Assembly: GCF_014652435.1 (NCBI RefSeq)
Contig: NZ_BMYU01000001.1
Coordinates: 434,001-498,000 of the forward strand
Direction: 5' to 3'
DNA from: Cognatundibacterium squillarum
Lineage (GTDB): Bacteria > Pseudomonadota > Gammaproteobacteria > Burkholderiales > Burkholderiaceae_D
Length of the DNA: 64,000 nucleotides
Shown here in pieces: positions 55,963 through 64,000 of the stretch (position 1 is the first letter of the stretch; every line of letters starts with the position of its first letter). A model generated the notes under the pieces. That model saw only the letters and a program-made list of their open reading frames with translations. It was not told where the DNA came from and did not search any database. Both the position numbers and the translations under genes were made by a program.

Positions 55963-56757
55963 TCAGACTGAAATGTCGGCAGCTGGCGGCGTACAGACAT
56001 ACGCCTGCATCGCATTCAGCGTGTCTGCAAACATCGCTGCAGGCGGACAATCCAGTCGCAATGCTTCACCGCTGACCGGATGCTGCAAGCTCATCGCAGT
56101 ACACGCCAGCATCAGCCGGTGACAATCAAAATGCTCACGAAAATAGCGGTTATACGCACCGCGTCCGTAACGCACATCGCCAATCAGCGGATGAAAAATA
56201 TGTTTGAAGTGGCGGCGTATCTGGTGCTGGCGTCCGGTTTCCGGAAACACATTCACCAGCGAGAACCTGCTGACCGGATAACGCTCGATCAGCGCCGGAA
56301 TTTCAAAACACTGCACACGTTCATAGCGGGTTTGCGCGCTTTGTTTTTCTTCGGTAGTCGCATCGTCATAATCATCTTCCACCCGTCCCAGAGCATGATC
56401 AATGTAACCCTGTGCAGGCACGAAGCCACGCACCAGCGCCTGATACTGCTTATGAATGCGCTGCTCTGCAAATTGGCGCATCAGATGCTGGGCCGTTTCC
56501 TTTTGCAAAGCCATCAGCAGAATGCCGGAAGTCGGTTTATCCAGCCGGTGCACAGGATGCACATACTGTCCGATCTGATCGCGCACGATCTGCAATGCGA
56601 AACGGGTTTCGTGACGATCGATTTCACTGCGGTGCACCAGTAAGCCAGAAGGTTTATGCACGGCAATCAGGTATTCATCGCGATAAATCACATCCAGTGT
56701 TTCCGCTGCGGTTTCTGCGGGAGTTTCAGTATTCACAGACAGCATCAGCGCACCCAT
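55963..56757 (-). CDS. truC: RluA-family tRNA pseudouridine synthase (TruC-like)
   Basis: A 264-residue enzyme that isomerises uridine in RNA. The catalytic motif is VHPVHRLDKPTSGILLMAL with Asp near 73. HKPSGLLVHRSEIDRHE, VRDQIGQYVHPVHRLD and FPETGRQHQIRRHFKHIFHPLIGD match E. coli TruC (tRNA U65) closely, including length (260). No S4 domain is present, as expected for TruC. It stands alone between repeat copy C and pmbA on the minus strand. Confidence 0.9.
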   Translation of the reverse strand: MGALMLSVNTETPAETAAETLDVIYRDEYLIAVHKPSGLLVHRSEIDRHETRFALQIVRDQIGQYVHPVHRLDKPTSGILLMALQKETAQHLMRQFAEQRIHKQYQALVRGFVPAQGYIDHALGRVEDDYDDATTEEKQSAQTRYERVQCFEIPALIERYPVSRFSLVNVFPETGRQHQIRRHFKHIFHPLIGDVRYGRGAYNRYFREHFDCHRLMLACTAMSLQHPVSGEALRLDCPPAAMFADTLNAMQAYVCTPPAADISV

Positions 56758-56805
56758 TTACTCATTTTTGATTTGTTTAATAAACTGATTCAGAAAATCC
56801 GGATT

Positions 56806-56842
56806 CTGAAAAGCACAACGCGTCCATTGCTGGACGCGTTGT
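56806..56842 (-). terminator. Terminator after pmbA
   Basis: Perfect 12-base-pair stem ACAACGCGTCCA / TGGACGCGTTGT with a 4-base loop (56815-56842). On the minus strand it is followed by GCTTTTC, a short T tract. Confidence 0.75.
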
Positions 56843-56869
56843 CGGAAAAAGCTCAGGCTGCAGTGGCGT

Positions 56870-58222
56870 TTAGTTACCTGCCACCATCATTTCTTCAATC
56901 AGAATCGAGCCGGTTTCTTTGTTGCCGCGTATCAGCGTATCGTTACCGATGGCAGCGATCTGCATATACATACTGCGCAGATTTCCGGCAATCGTCACCT
57001 CTTCCACCGGATACTGAATCACACCGTTTTCCACCCAGTAACCGGATGCGCCGCGCGAATAATCGCCGCTGACATAATTCACGCCCTGTCCCATCAGTTC
57101 CGTCACCAGCAAACCGGTACCCATTTTGCGCAGCATGCCTTCAAACGTATCTGCCTTGCGGGTCAGCTTCGATGCGAAGCGCAGATTGTGCGAGCCACCG
57201 GCGTTACCGGTCGTTGTCATGCCAAGTTTGCGGGCGGAATACGAAGACAGGAAATAACCTTGCAGCACACCGTCTTTCACCAGATCACGCTTCTGTGTAC
57301 GCACGCCTTCATCATCAAACGGCGCAGAACCGGAACCGCCAATCACATGCGGATCTTCGATCACGCTGATATGTTCCGGGAAAATCTGTGTACCCAGCGA
57401 ATCCAGCAGGAAAGTGGATTTGCGGTACAGCGCAGTACCCGCCGTTGCCTGCACCAGCGAACCGAGCAAACCTGCTGCCAGCGGCGCTTCAAACAACACC
57501 GGACATTTGCGCGTATCCAGCTTGCGGCCATTCAGACGGGCCAGTGCACGTTCGGCGGCGTAGCGGCCGATATCTTCCGGCGCTGCCAGTTTTTTCGGAT
57601 TACGCTGTGATGAATACCAGTCGTCACGCTGCATTTTTGCACCGCGACCGGCAATCGGACAAACCGAAATCGTATGACGCGAAACAGGATAACCACCGAT
57701 AAAACCACGCGAATTCGCATGTACGAAATGCGACTGCTGCAAATGCACGCCAGCGCCTTCGCTATTGGTAATGCGCTTATCAACGGCAAACGCTGCGTTT
57801 TCTGCGCGCAGTGCGATTTCCATCGCTTCTTCCGCAGAAATTTTCCACGGATAGCAAAGCTTCAGATCACGCGGACTGGTTTCCATCAACGCTTCATCCG
57901 GCAAACCGGCGCAGTCATCTTCTGCGGTAAAACGCGCAATGTTGTAAGCCGCATCGACGGTATCGCGCAGCGATTGCAGCGAAAAATCGGAAGTGCTGGC
58001 ATTACCGCGACGCTGTCCCAGATACACGGTCACGCCGATACCTTTGTCACGGTTTTGTTCAATCGTTTCTACTTTTCCTTTACGTACGCCCACCGACAGG
58101 CCTTCGCCCTCACTGATTTCCACCGCGGCGTCGCTTGCGCCTTTTTCGCGTGCGAACTGCAACACATCGGCGGCGATTTGCTTTAACTGTTCCTGCGTGT
58201 GGGTAAATACGGGTTTGCTCAT
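56870..58222 (-). CDS. pmbA: TldE/PmbA metalloprotease subunit
   Basis: A 450-residue cytoplasmic protein that with TldD forms a protease acting on unfolded peptides, including microcin precursors and CcdA in E. coli. Recognisable segments are ISEGEGLSVGVRKGKVETIEQN near the start, the central VLFEAPLAAGLLGSLVQATAG and the end LGMTTTGNAGGSHNL to VEEVTIAGNLRSMYMQIAAIGND. It is divergent from darP, as in many proteobacteria (the pmbA-yjgA pair). Identification is firm. Confidence 0.94.
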   Translation of the reverse strand: MSKPVFTHTQEQLKQIAADVLQFAREKGASDAAVEISEGEGLSVGVRKGKVETIEQNRDKGIGVTVYLGQRRGNASTSDFSLQSLRDTVDAAYNIARFTAEDDCAGLPDEALMETSPRDLKLCYPWKISAEEAMEIALRAENAAFAVDKRITNSEGAGVHLQQSHFVHANSRGFIGGYPVSRHTISVCPIAGRGAKMQRDDWYSSQRNPKKLAAPEDIGRYAAERALARLNGRKLDTRKCPVLFEAPLAAGLLGSLVQATAGTALYRKSTFLLDSLGTQIFPEHISVIEDPHVIGGSGSAPFDDEGVRTQKRDLVKDGVLQGYFLSSYSARKLGMTTTGNAGGSHNLRFASKLTRKADTFEGMLRKMGTGLLVTELMGQGVNYVSGDYSRGASGYWVENGVIQYPVEEVTIAGNLRSMYMQIAAIGNDTLIRGNKETGSILIEEMMVAGN

Positions 58223-58451
58223 AAGCGGAAGTTTCTGGTTGTAAGAGAAAAGACAGAGATTACCAAAACAATATCAATATTGCCGGACAGCGTGCAGACA
58301 GGCGGATCTGCGATATCTTGCCGCACGCCGGATTTTGCGATCTTTTTCAGGGACTTAGCGCCTTGCAGCAGCCCAAAATCGCATCTATCCTCAGTAAAAC
58401 GGTTATCATAGCAGCCGTTTCAATGAGTTTATATAGTAAAGGCGCTGAATT

Positions 58452-59060
58452 ATGCCAAATCCGAACCGTGGCTCCTGCGGATTCCAGTCCAATGAGTTTG
58501 AGCAAGAGTACGACCGTCCGTCCAAATCCCAGTTAAAGCGCGAAATGGATGCCCTGCAAAAGCTGGGCGGCGAGCTGGTTGACCAGCCGCGTGACCGCGT
58601 TAAACGTGTACCAATGCCAGAAGATGTGCGCGACGCCATTCTGGAATGCCAGAAAATCAAAAACCATGAAGGCCGCCGTCGCCAGATGCAATACGTCGGC
58701 AAGAAAATGCGCTCGCTGACGGAAGAAGAAGTTGCAACCATCCAGCGCACCATCGATAGCTGGAAAGGCAGCTCCAAAGCAGAAACCGCACTGATGCATT
58801 CTCTGGAACGCCGCCGCGATCTGCTGCTGACCGATGAAAATGCACTGACTGAGCTGCTGACTGAATACCCAGAACTGGATGCGCAGCAAATGCGTACGCT
58901 GATTCGTAACGCACGCAAAGAACAGGCTGAAAGCAAACCGCCAAAAGCCTATCGTGAAATTTTCCAGATTCTGAAACAGTGCGCACATCAGGCTGCACTG
59001 GATGCCAAAGCGGCTGCTGATGCTGCGTCCGGCGATGATGACGAGGAAGACGATGCGTAA
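58452..59060 (+). CDS. darP: Ribosome-associated protein DarP (YjgA)
   Basis: A 202-residue basic/acidic helical protein that binds the 50S subunit late in assembly. EYDRPSKSQLKREMDALQKLGGELV and IQRTIDSWKGSSKAETALMHSLERRRD are family-typical. The C-terminus ends in an acidic tract (GDDDEEDDA). It is divergent from pmbA, a conserved pairing. Its last codons overlap the mog start by 8 bases. Confidence 0.93.
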   Translation: MPNPNRGSCGFQSNEFEQEYDRPSKSQLKREMDALQKLGGELVDQPRDRVKRVPMPEDVRDAILECQKIKNHEGRRRQMQYVGKKMRSLTEEEVATIQRTIDSWKGSSKAETALMHSLERRRDLLLTDENALTELLTEYPELDAQQMRTLIRNARKEQAESKPPKAYREIFQILKQCAHQAALDAKAAADAASGDDDEEDDA

Positions 59061-59673
59061 TGATCTGACCGAACGCGCTTTGCGCATCGGTCTGGTCTCG
59101 GTGTCCGACCGCGCTTCGTCCGGCACGTATCAGGATCAGGGCATTCCTGCGCTGCGCGAATGGCTCGCCAGCGCACTGAGTTCCCCGTTTGAAATCCATG
59201 ACCGCCTGATTCCGGATGAACGCGCACAAATCGAAACCACGCTGGTGGATTTGTGCGACAACCTGCACTGCGATCTGGTTCTGACCACCGGTGGCACCGG
59301 CCCTGCGCGGCGCGATGTGACACCGGAAGCCACGCTGGCCATCGGCACCAAAGAGATGCCGGGTTTCGGCGAGCAAATGCGCCAGATCAGTCTGCGCTTT
59401 GTGCCGACCGCGATTTTATCGCGTCAGGTTGCCGTCATTCGCGAAACGGATACGCACGCGGCACTGATTATGAATCTGCCGGGCCAGCCAAAATCGATCC
59501 GCGAAACGCTGGAAGGTTTGCGCGATGCCGACGGCAAAGTGATTGTGCCGGGTATTTTCGCGGCAGTGCCTTACTGCATCGATTTAATCGGCGGTCCGTA
59601 TGCGGAAACACGCGGCGAAGTCTGCGCAGCCTTCCGCCCGAAATCGGCCATCCGTCCGGCAAAACCTGCCTGA
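59053..59673 (+). CDS. mog: Molybdopterin adenylyltransferase
   Basis: A 206-residue enzyme that adenylylates molybdopterin before molybdenum insertion. ATG 59053 has a GAGGAAGA site and overlaps the darP stop by 8 bases. The motif LVLTTGGTGPARRDVTPEAT is the molybdopterin-binding signature, and MNLPGQPKSIRETLEG and GIFAAVPYCIDLIGG follow. The length matches Mog rather than the shorter MoaB. Confidence 0.93.
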   Translation: MRNDLTERALRIGLVSVSDRASSGTYQDQGIPALREWLASALSSPFEIHDRLIPDERAQIETTLVDLCDNLHCDLVLTTGGTGPARRDVTPEATLAIGTKEMPGFGEQMRQISLRFVPTAILSRQVAVIRETDTHAALIMNLPGQPKSIRETLEGLRDADGKVIVPGIFAAVPYCIDLIGGPYAETRGEVCAAFRPKSAIRPAKPA

Positions 59674-59705
59674 CACGGCGGGCATCCGCTGACGGATCTG
59701 AATAC

Positions 59706-60527
59706 ATGCCTGCATCACCGAAACGCCGACACACCACCAAAGCCTTGCTGGCACTGACGCTGGCAGCGGGTGGCGTGGGCGCAGCGGCGTATGCGGGCAT
59801 TTCTGCGACTGCAAGTTCAACCTCACAACGAAAGTCACGCTCTATGAGTTCTCTGCTGCACTTTACCGAAGTGGAATCCGGCCAGAATCCGGAATTTGCG
59901 ATTATCTGGATGCATGGTCTCGGCGACGAAGGCCGCTCTTTTGTCTCACTGGTTCAGGAACTGGATTTATCCCGCACCGGCGCAATCCGGTTTATTTTCC
60001 CGGATGCACCGATGATGCCGGTAACCATCAATAATGGTTATGTGATGCGCGCCTGGTACGACATTCTGGGTACCGATATTGCACGCCGCGAAGATGAAGC
60101 GGGTTTGCGCGTTTCGCAAATTGAAATCGAAAAACTGATCCTGCGCGAAATCCAGCGCGGCATTCCGGCTTCGCGTATTTTCCTTGCTGGTTTCTCTCAG
60201 GGTTGCGCCATGACGCTGCAAACCGGTTTGCGTTATCCGGAAAAACTGGCGGGTCTGATCTGTCTGTCCGGTTACATGCCGCTGGCGGACAAAATCACTG
60301 CTGAACGCGATGCCGCCAATCAGAGTACGCCAGTATTTCTGGCACACGGCGTGCATGATCCGGTCGTTCCTCTGCAACGCGCGGAACAGGCACGTGATCT
60401 TCTGAACTCGCTGGGCTACTCCGTTGAATGGCATCAGTATTTTATGCAGCACTCGATGAACATGCAGGAAGTGCAGGATATCTCTGCATGGCTGAACCGC
60501 GTCTGCGCGACGATCCGTCAGGGCTGA
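59706..60527 (+). CDS. Carboxylesterase / acyl-protein thioesterase-like alpha/beta hydrolase
   Basis: A serine hydrolase of the phospholipase/carboxylesterase family. Motifs are WMHGLGDEGRSF, the nucleophile elbow LAGFSQGCAM, the Asp in HGVHDPVVPL and the His in FMQHSMNMQEV. From ATG 59706 the protein has 273 residues with a hydrophobic, signal-like N-terminal extension; from ATG 59844 it has 227, the normal length for the family. Neither start has a strong ribosome binding site, so cytoplasmic versus exported location is undecided. It starts 32 bases after mog. Confidence 0.85.
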   Translation: MPASPKRRHTTKALLALTLAAGGVGAAAYAGISATASSTSQRKSRSMSSLLHFTEVESGQNPEFAIIWMHGLGDEGRSFVSLVQELDLSRTGAIRFIFPDAPMMPVTINNGYVMRAWYDILGTDIARREDEAGLRVSQIEIEKLILREIQRGIPASRIFLAGFSQGCAMTLQTGLRYPEKLAGLICLSGYMPLADKITAERDAANQSTPVFLAHGVHDPVVPLQRAEQARDLLNSLGYSVEWHQYFMQHSMNMQEVQDISAWLNRVCATIRQG

Positions 60528-60574
60528 GCCTGAGACTAAGGCTGAGCCTCAGACCGCTCTGCCGGACAATATAA

Positions 60575-60616
60575 AAAATGCGGATGACTGTGCAGTTATC
60601 CGCATTTGTCTTTTCC
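60575..60616 (+). terminator. Terminator-like hairpin formed by repeat copy D
   Basis: Stem ATGCGGATGACTG / CAGTTATCCGCAT (60578-60590 and 60593-60605) with a 2-base gap and one G-T pair, followed by TTGTCTTTT. It lies 48 bases after the esterase stop. Confidence 0.7.
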
Positions 60617-60695
60617 GGATGACCAGACTTTCTGCCGACGACCGCCGGATTGCTGTGCTGATCGCCGCATTTCGGGCAATTCTGAGCAATTCTGG
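60577..60695 (-). repeat. Dispersed intergenic repeat, copy D (inverted)
   Basis: On the minus strand it reads AAATGCGGCGATCAGCACAG, then AATCCGGCGGTCGTCGGCAG, then AAATGCGGATAACTGCACAG. It has nearly the whole repeat and extra AGAATTGC duplications at its far edge. One end of it forms the terminator hairpin of the esterase gene. Confidence 0.85.
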
Positions 60696-60743
60696 GCACT
60701 CCGGCAGCCGCCCGAACCAGCGCTGGCAAGATGCATCTGTTCA

Positions 60744-60776
60744 GGCAAAAAAACAGGGAGCCTGCGCTCCCTGTTT
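60744..60776 (-). terminator. Terminator after yaeQ
   Basis: Perfect 11-base-pair stem AAACAGGGAGC / GCTCCCTGTTT (60751-60761 and 60766-60776), tetraloop between. On the minus strand it continues into a seven-T run. Confidence 0.9.
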
Positions 60777-60808
60777 TCGTTTAACTCAGAAGGATTTCAG
60801 CAACCGCA

Positions 60809-61351
60809 TTAACCCGGTTGTTTCAGCACTTCCGGCTGCACTTCTACGGTCTGATCACCACTGCTGATCCAGATTTGTCCGTCCTGTATCGTGCATTGCA
60901 ACTGCATGTTGCGGCTGGCAAATTTTTCCAGCGCCTGACTTTGTTCAGACGGAATATTGATGACCTTCAGCACTTTTGCGCGATCCAGACGGCTGTTCAT
61001 CGCTTTCCACCAGACATCGCTGGCGGATGCGTAGCTGTACACCACCACTTGCTCCGAACGACCGCAGGCTTTCAGCAGGCGGCGGTCATCCGGCTGCCCG
61101 ACTTCCACCCATAACTGCACCGCGTCGGTATAGTCTTTTTCCCACAGATCCGGCTCCTCACTGTCGGAAATGCCTTTACCGAATTCCAGACGCTCAGATG
61201 CATGCAGCGCAAAGGCCAGCACGCGGATCATCACGCGCTCTTCGGTTTCAGACGGATGACGGGCAATCGTCAGGGCATGGGTCGCGTAGTAACCGCGGTC
61301 CATATCAGAAATAGTCAGTTCTGCTTTATAGATGGTGGATTTAAGTGCCAT
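60809..61351 (-). CDS. yaeQ: YaeQ family protein
   Basis: A 180-residue protein with a PD-(D/E)XK nuclease-like fold, length equal to E. coli YaeQ (181). MALKSTIYKAELTISDMDRGYYATHALTIARHPSETEERVMIRVL is the family start, and GISDSEEPDLWEKDYT and VVYSYAS carry the acidic core. The biochemical role is not established. Its ATG overlaps the purU stop by one base (TAATG), so translation is likely coupled. Confidence 0.93.
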   Translation of the reverse strand: MALKSTIYKAELTISDMDRGYYATHALTIARHPSETEERVMIRVLAFALHASERLEFGKGISDSEEPDLWEKDYTDAVQLWVEVGQPDDRRLLKACGRSEQVVVYSYASASDVWWKAMNSRLDRAKVLKVINIPSEQSQALEKFASRNMQLQCTIQDGQIWISSGDQTVEVQPEVLKQPG

Positions 61352-62217
61352 TATCGAAATACAACTGTTTTGTGTCCGTTTAAGAGTATGCGGTGCTCAA
61401 CAAACCATTTCACTGCGCGCGCCAGCACCACACACTCCACATCACGTCCGATCGCGGTCAGTTCTTCCGGTGTCATCGCGTGATCAACCCTTTCCACATC
61501 CTGCTCGATAATCGGCCCCTCATCCAGATCCGTGGTGACAAAATGGGCGGTCGCGCCAATCAGTTTGACGCCACGCTCATGGGCCTGATAGTAAGGTTTC
61601 GCCCCTTTAAAGCTGGGCAGAAAAGAATGGTGAATATTGATCGCGCGCCCTTCCAGCGCCTGACACATCGATGCGGACAATATTTGCATGTACCGCGCCA
61701 GCACGACTAATTCTGTCTGATGCTGCGCCAGTACTTCCAGTATCCGCGCTTCCTGTGCCTGCTTTTGTGCATCGTTTGCACCGGCTGGCAAAGGAAAATG
61801 ATGAAACGGAATATTGTAACTTGCCGCCAGCTGATAAAAGTCGGCGTGATTGGAAATAATTGCGCAAATCTCCACCGGCAGCAGACCGCTGCGGTAGCGG
61901 AACAGCAAATCGTTCAGACAATGCCCGATCCGCGACACGAAAATCACCACTCTGGGTTTGTGATGCGCGTCGTGCATTTCCCATTTCATGTGCATCGCTT
62001 CCGCAACCGGCGCGAATGCGGTGCGCAGACCGTCAAGGCTGTGTTCCGGTGTTTCAGCGGCAAAGTGAATACGCATAAAGTAAGTGTCTGATTGCAGATC
62101 ACCGTACTGCGCAGAATCCAGAATATTGCAGCCCTGCTCCACCAGAAAACCGGAAACGCGGTGCACAATGCCGCGCTGATCCGGGCAGGACAAAGTTAAG
62201 ATAAATTCCTGTTGCAT
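61351..62217 (-). CDS. purU: Formyltetrahydrofolate deformylase
   Basis: A 288-residue enzyme that releases formate from 10-formyltetrahydrofolate, supplying formate and free folate. ATG 62217 gives the normal start MQQEFILTLSCPDQRGIVHRV. An N-terminal ACT domain (1-80) is followed by the formyl-transferase fold with SNHADFYQLA, the catalytic INIHHSFLPSFKGAKPY and GATAHFVTTDLDEGPIIEQD. It is the first gene of purU-yaeQ. Confidence 0.95.
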   Translation of the reverse strand: MQQEFILTLSCPDQRGIVHRVSGFLVEQGCNILDSAQYGDLQSDTYFMRIHFAAETPEHSLDGLRTAFAPVAEAMHMKWEMHDAHHKPRVVIFVSRIGHCLNDLLFRYRSGLLPVEICAIISNHADFYQLAASYNIPFHHFPLPAGANDAQKQAQEARILEVLAQHQTELVVLARYMQILSASMCQALEGRAINIHHSFLPSFKGAKPYYQAHERGVKLIGATAHFVTTDLDEGPIIEQDVERVDHAMTPEELTAIGRDVECVVLARAVKWFVEHRILLNGHKTVVFR

Positions 62218-62804
62218 AAAATCCCGTTCTGACGAACACGTCAGTTTCCGTTGAAAAGTGAAAACTGTACCTGATTTTTGCATTCATTTCGAATTTTATT
62301 CAGCCAACTACCGCCTTCGCGCAGTGCAGCAAATTTTGCTATGCAAGACCCCTGACGCTTGCTCAAGCCCGAAAGACATCAGGAATCCGCATTACCATTT
62401 ATCGCCCGATTATTTCCTACAGGCAATTCTTTTAGCATACTCACACTTTTTTACTTGCTAAACAGCAAAGACAGTGGCAGGCGCTCACTTGCCAGATACC
62501 GCTTCGCACAAAATATTGTTCTCAGGAAATTTTCATCATTTTCATTACCTTTTCGCAAAGTCATCCGCTGTTCGTCGCTCGCGATAAACCTATGATTTCC
62601 ATAAAGAAAGCTCATATCAGAGCTATGCATGCGGCATTCGGCATATGCAGAACAACCAAATATGCGTTAGAGGAAGCGCTCGAAACGGAATTTTATTTAC
62701 CGAAATCAACGAAAAATTCAGCCCTCTGCCTTTTTATTCACGCGCATGATTTCCGATATTTCAGAAATACATATCTCATTTTTACAACAAGATTGTTTCA
62801 CTGT

Positions 62805-62819
62805 GACTAATGATTAGTC
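62805..62819. promoter_or_regulatory. Palindrome GACTAAT-G-ATTAGTC, possible operator
   Basis: Perfect 7-base arms around a single central base, in the long AT-rich region 436 bases before the collagenase start. No T-run follows closely, so an operator is more likely than a terminator. No regulator can be named. Confidence 0.4.
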
Positions 62820-63035
62820 GTTTTGTTACATCAAAACCTTCCAAAGCAGCAACTTTGCATACTTTTTTCTGTTTTTTTACAAATCCGCTTTGACTTTCGT
62901 CTGCGCTTCAACAAATATACCAATCGTATATTTTACGAATATCGGCAACACAGCTGATAACGAAGACAGATGAACTCTGGATCCGCTATCAGATTTTGAC
63001 TGAGGGAATGCCAGTGCCCGCATGAAAACTGCATC

Positions 63036-63175
63036 AGGCACAGCAAACCTGAAAGGAGAACGAAAGGCTTTTATACGCAAAATATATTTGAAGGAGGTGC
63101 ACAAAGGGAATGCAAACCACACCCCAGACACGAGCCTGCAAGTTAGCGGTGCAGGAAAAAATGGGGGAGCCTTAA
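63036..63175 (+). promoter_or_regulatory. Candidate structured leader with two strong SD-like sites
   Basis: It contains AAGGAG at 63053 and AAGGAGG at 63091, neither followed by a long frame, and two CACA...GCAAACC stretches about 60 bases apart. A nested hairpin is possible: outer CCCCA/TGGGG (63122-63126 and 63162-63166), inner CCTGCA/TGCAGG (63135-63140 and 63150-63155). A 21-residue peptide could be read from 63110 to 63175. It may be a riboswitch or leader-peptide control of the downstream gene; I cannot assign a known class. Confidence 0.4.
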
Positions 63176-63254
63176 CCGGCGCAATAACAACAAGTCAGTA
63201 CCTGACACATTGAAATAGCAGTACGAAATCTCTCACCTTAGTAAGGAGAACTCA

Positions 63255-64000
63255 GTGAGTACAAGTAACCGTTTCGTTCCAAACACACGTCTGCTCGCCG
63301 TATCCGCAGCTGTGATTTCTGTTTTCGCAACATTCAGTACAGAAGCAAACGCCGCAGGTCAGCACGACAAAGAAATGCGCGGCATGCGTAAATCCGGCTC
63401 GATGGAGTCGATGGTATTCGGTCAGCATCATCAGCACAAAGCACTGAGCCCTGCTGAACGTATGCCGAAGCAGGCAAGCACCTCCACCACCGCAAAAGTT
63501 GACTACAGCAAAAAGCAGACTACTTCGCTGCAACGCCCTTCGCTGCTGAAAGCCAACATGTCCGTCGCTGAAAAAGCGTCTGCACCAAAAGGCGTCAGCA
63601 AAGCCGCCGTTGCTGCATGTGACCGCGCAGCGTTCGCATCTGCTTCCGGCTCCACACTGGTCAATCTGGTGAAATCTTCCAGCACTGACTGTATCAATGA
63701 TCTGTTCGGTGTTTCCGGCTCTCAGGCCGCTGCAATTTTCAAAGAAAGCCAGATGGTTTCTGTGGCGAATGCGTTCCGTACCGCAGCAGCTTCCTATGAC
63801 GGCACGAACTCCAGCAGCATCGAACAGTTAGTCATGTTCCTGCGCGCAGGTTACTACGTTCAGTGGTATGACACTTCTGTCGGTACTTACGGTGCGACAC
63901 TGACCACCGCGATTCAGGGCGCGCTGGATGCATTCTCTTCGAACGCCAACTTTGGCCTGATCAATGATGTACACGGTGAAATTCTGGGCGAAGTTGTGAC
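63255..64000 (+). CDS. Secreted M9 (collagenase) metallopeptidase, N-terminal part
   Basis: Read directly from GTG 63255, which has a strong AAGGAGA site; the frame is open to the window end (248 residues). A signal peptide (about 1-34, LLAVSAAVISVFATF, ending ANAA) is followed by a Lys/Ser/Thr-rich propeptide. From about residue 122 comes the M9 N-terminal domain, seen in AACDRAAFA, STDCINDLFGVSG and LVMFLRAGYYVQWY. The zinc site is beyond the edge. Relatives degrade collagen or other matrix proteins outside the cell. Confidence 0.85.
   Translation, partial: MSTSNRFVPNTRLLAVSAAVISVFATFSTEANAAGQHDKEMRGMRKSGSMESMVFGQHHQHKALSPAERMPKQASTSTTAKVDYSKKQTTSLQRPSLLKANMSVAEKASAPKGVSKAAVAACDRAAFASASGSTLVNLVKSSSTDCINDLFGVSGSQAAAIFKESQMVSVANAFRTAAASYDGTNSSSIEQLVMFLRAGYYVQWYDTSVGTYGATLTTAIQGALDAFSSNANFGLINDVHGEILGEVV

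Larger units (their letters stand above)
62218..63254. other. AT-rich intergenic region upstream of the collagenase gene
   Basis: More than 1 kb without a convincing gene; short open frames (for example 62592-62810, plus) lack ribosome binding sites and normal composition. Base composition is clearly richer in A and T than the neighbours. It holds a 15-base palindrome at 62805, weak promoter-like elements around 62890-62920 (TTGACT, then an AT-rich stretch) and the structured leader listed separately. The length suggests complex regulation of the secreted enzyme. Confidence 0.6.

Noticed and set aside
62592-62810. A 72-codon open frame in the AT-rich gap before the collagenase gene.
   Set aside because: No ribosome binding site and no recognisable features. 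Random frames of this size are expected in such a gap.
63036-63175. A c-di-GMP-I (GEMM) riboswitch in the collagenase leader.
   Set aside because: Only the GCACA and GCAAACC words match; the GNRA-loop stem, the ACGCAAAGCC segment and the second helix cannot be placed convincingly. Kept only as an unassigned structured leader.

Overview
The window looks like a chromosomal segment of a betaproteobacterium of the order Burkholderiales, most likely Oxalobacteraceae (Undibacterium/Herminiimonas-like). This placement is inferred from gene content and order: hemCDXY, a ccoNOQPGH-hemN-safE block, argH divergent from an AlgZ/AlgR pair, nadA-nadC, cheV, and small secreted proteins typical of that family. 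Base composition by eye is near 50% GC. There is no prophage, insertion sequence, CRISPR array or rRNA operon. Most of the window is ordinary core genome.

Layout. 1-6.2 kb: end of trxB, an Smr protein, a nadE-glnB-orphan binding-protein operon, a membrane-anchored Ser/Thr kinase and ppa. 6.2-12.8 kb: heme genes hemC-hemD-hemX-hemY, then trpS with a YcaQ-type glycosylase. 12.9-26.4 kb: a redox/oxygen island with a LuxR-type response regulator, a lone receiver protein, a Crp/Fnr regulator whose iron-sulfur ligands are largely lost, a universal stress protein, a MASE3-PAS histidine kinase and an orphan flagellar-rod-like protein. Facing them is the cbb3 oxidase operon ccoNOQPGH with hemN and safE. 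FNR-like boxes lie in front of ccoN and in front of the receiver/Fnr pair. 26.4-31.8 kb: ppiD, tRNA-Asp, tRNA-Val, HU, nadB and a methyltransferase.

31.8-41.7 kb is the most accessory-looking part. It holds a tightly overlapped four-gene MacAB-like ABC export operon whose second gene encodes an unusual double-length periplasmic adaptor. A LytS/LytTR-type two-component system with a small membrane protein follows, then a tandem pair of about 95% identical proteins of unknown function. 41.9-52.3 kb: nadC-nadA, an M13 peptidase, a CocE/NonD hydrolase, a small secreted protein, cheV, ppnN and tRNA-fMet. 52.4-62.2 kb: algR-algZ divergent from argH, then truC, pmbA, darP-mog, an esterase and yaeQ-purU. 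62.2-64 kb: a 1-kb AT-rich non-coding region with a possibly structured leader, then the start of a secreted M9 collagenase cut by the window edge.

The main new observations are: (1) a family of roughly 100-bp intergenic repeats with five clear copies and one decayed copy, lying near gene ends and containing or adjoining terminator-like hairpins; (2) the double-adaptor ABC export operon; (3) the Fnr homologue with a degenerate cluster motif beside the cbb3 operon; (4) the tandem duplication; (5) the structured-looking leader before the collagenase gene. All function calls rest on motif recognition by eye; no database search was run.
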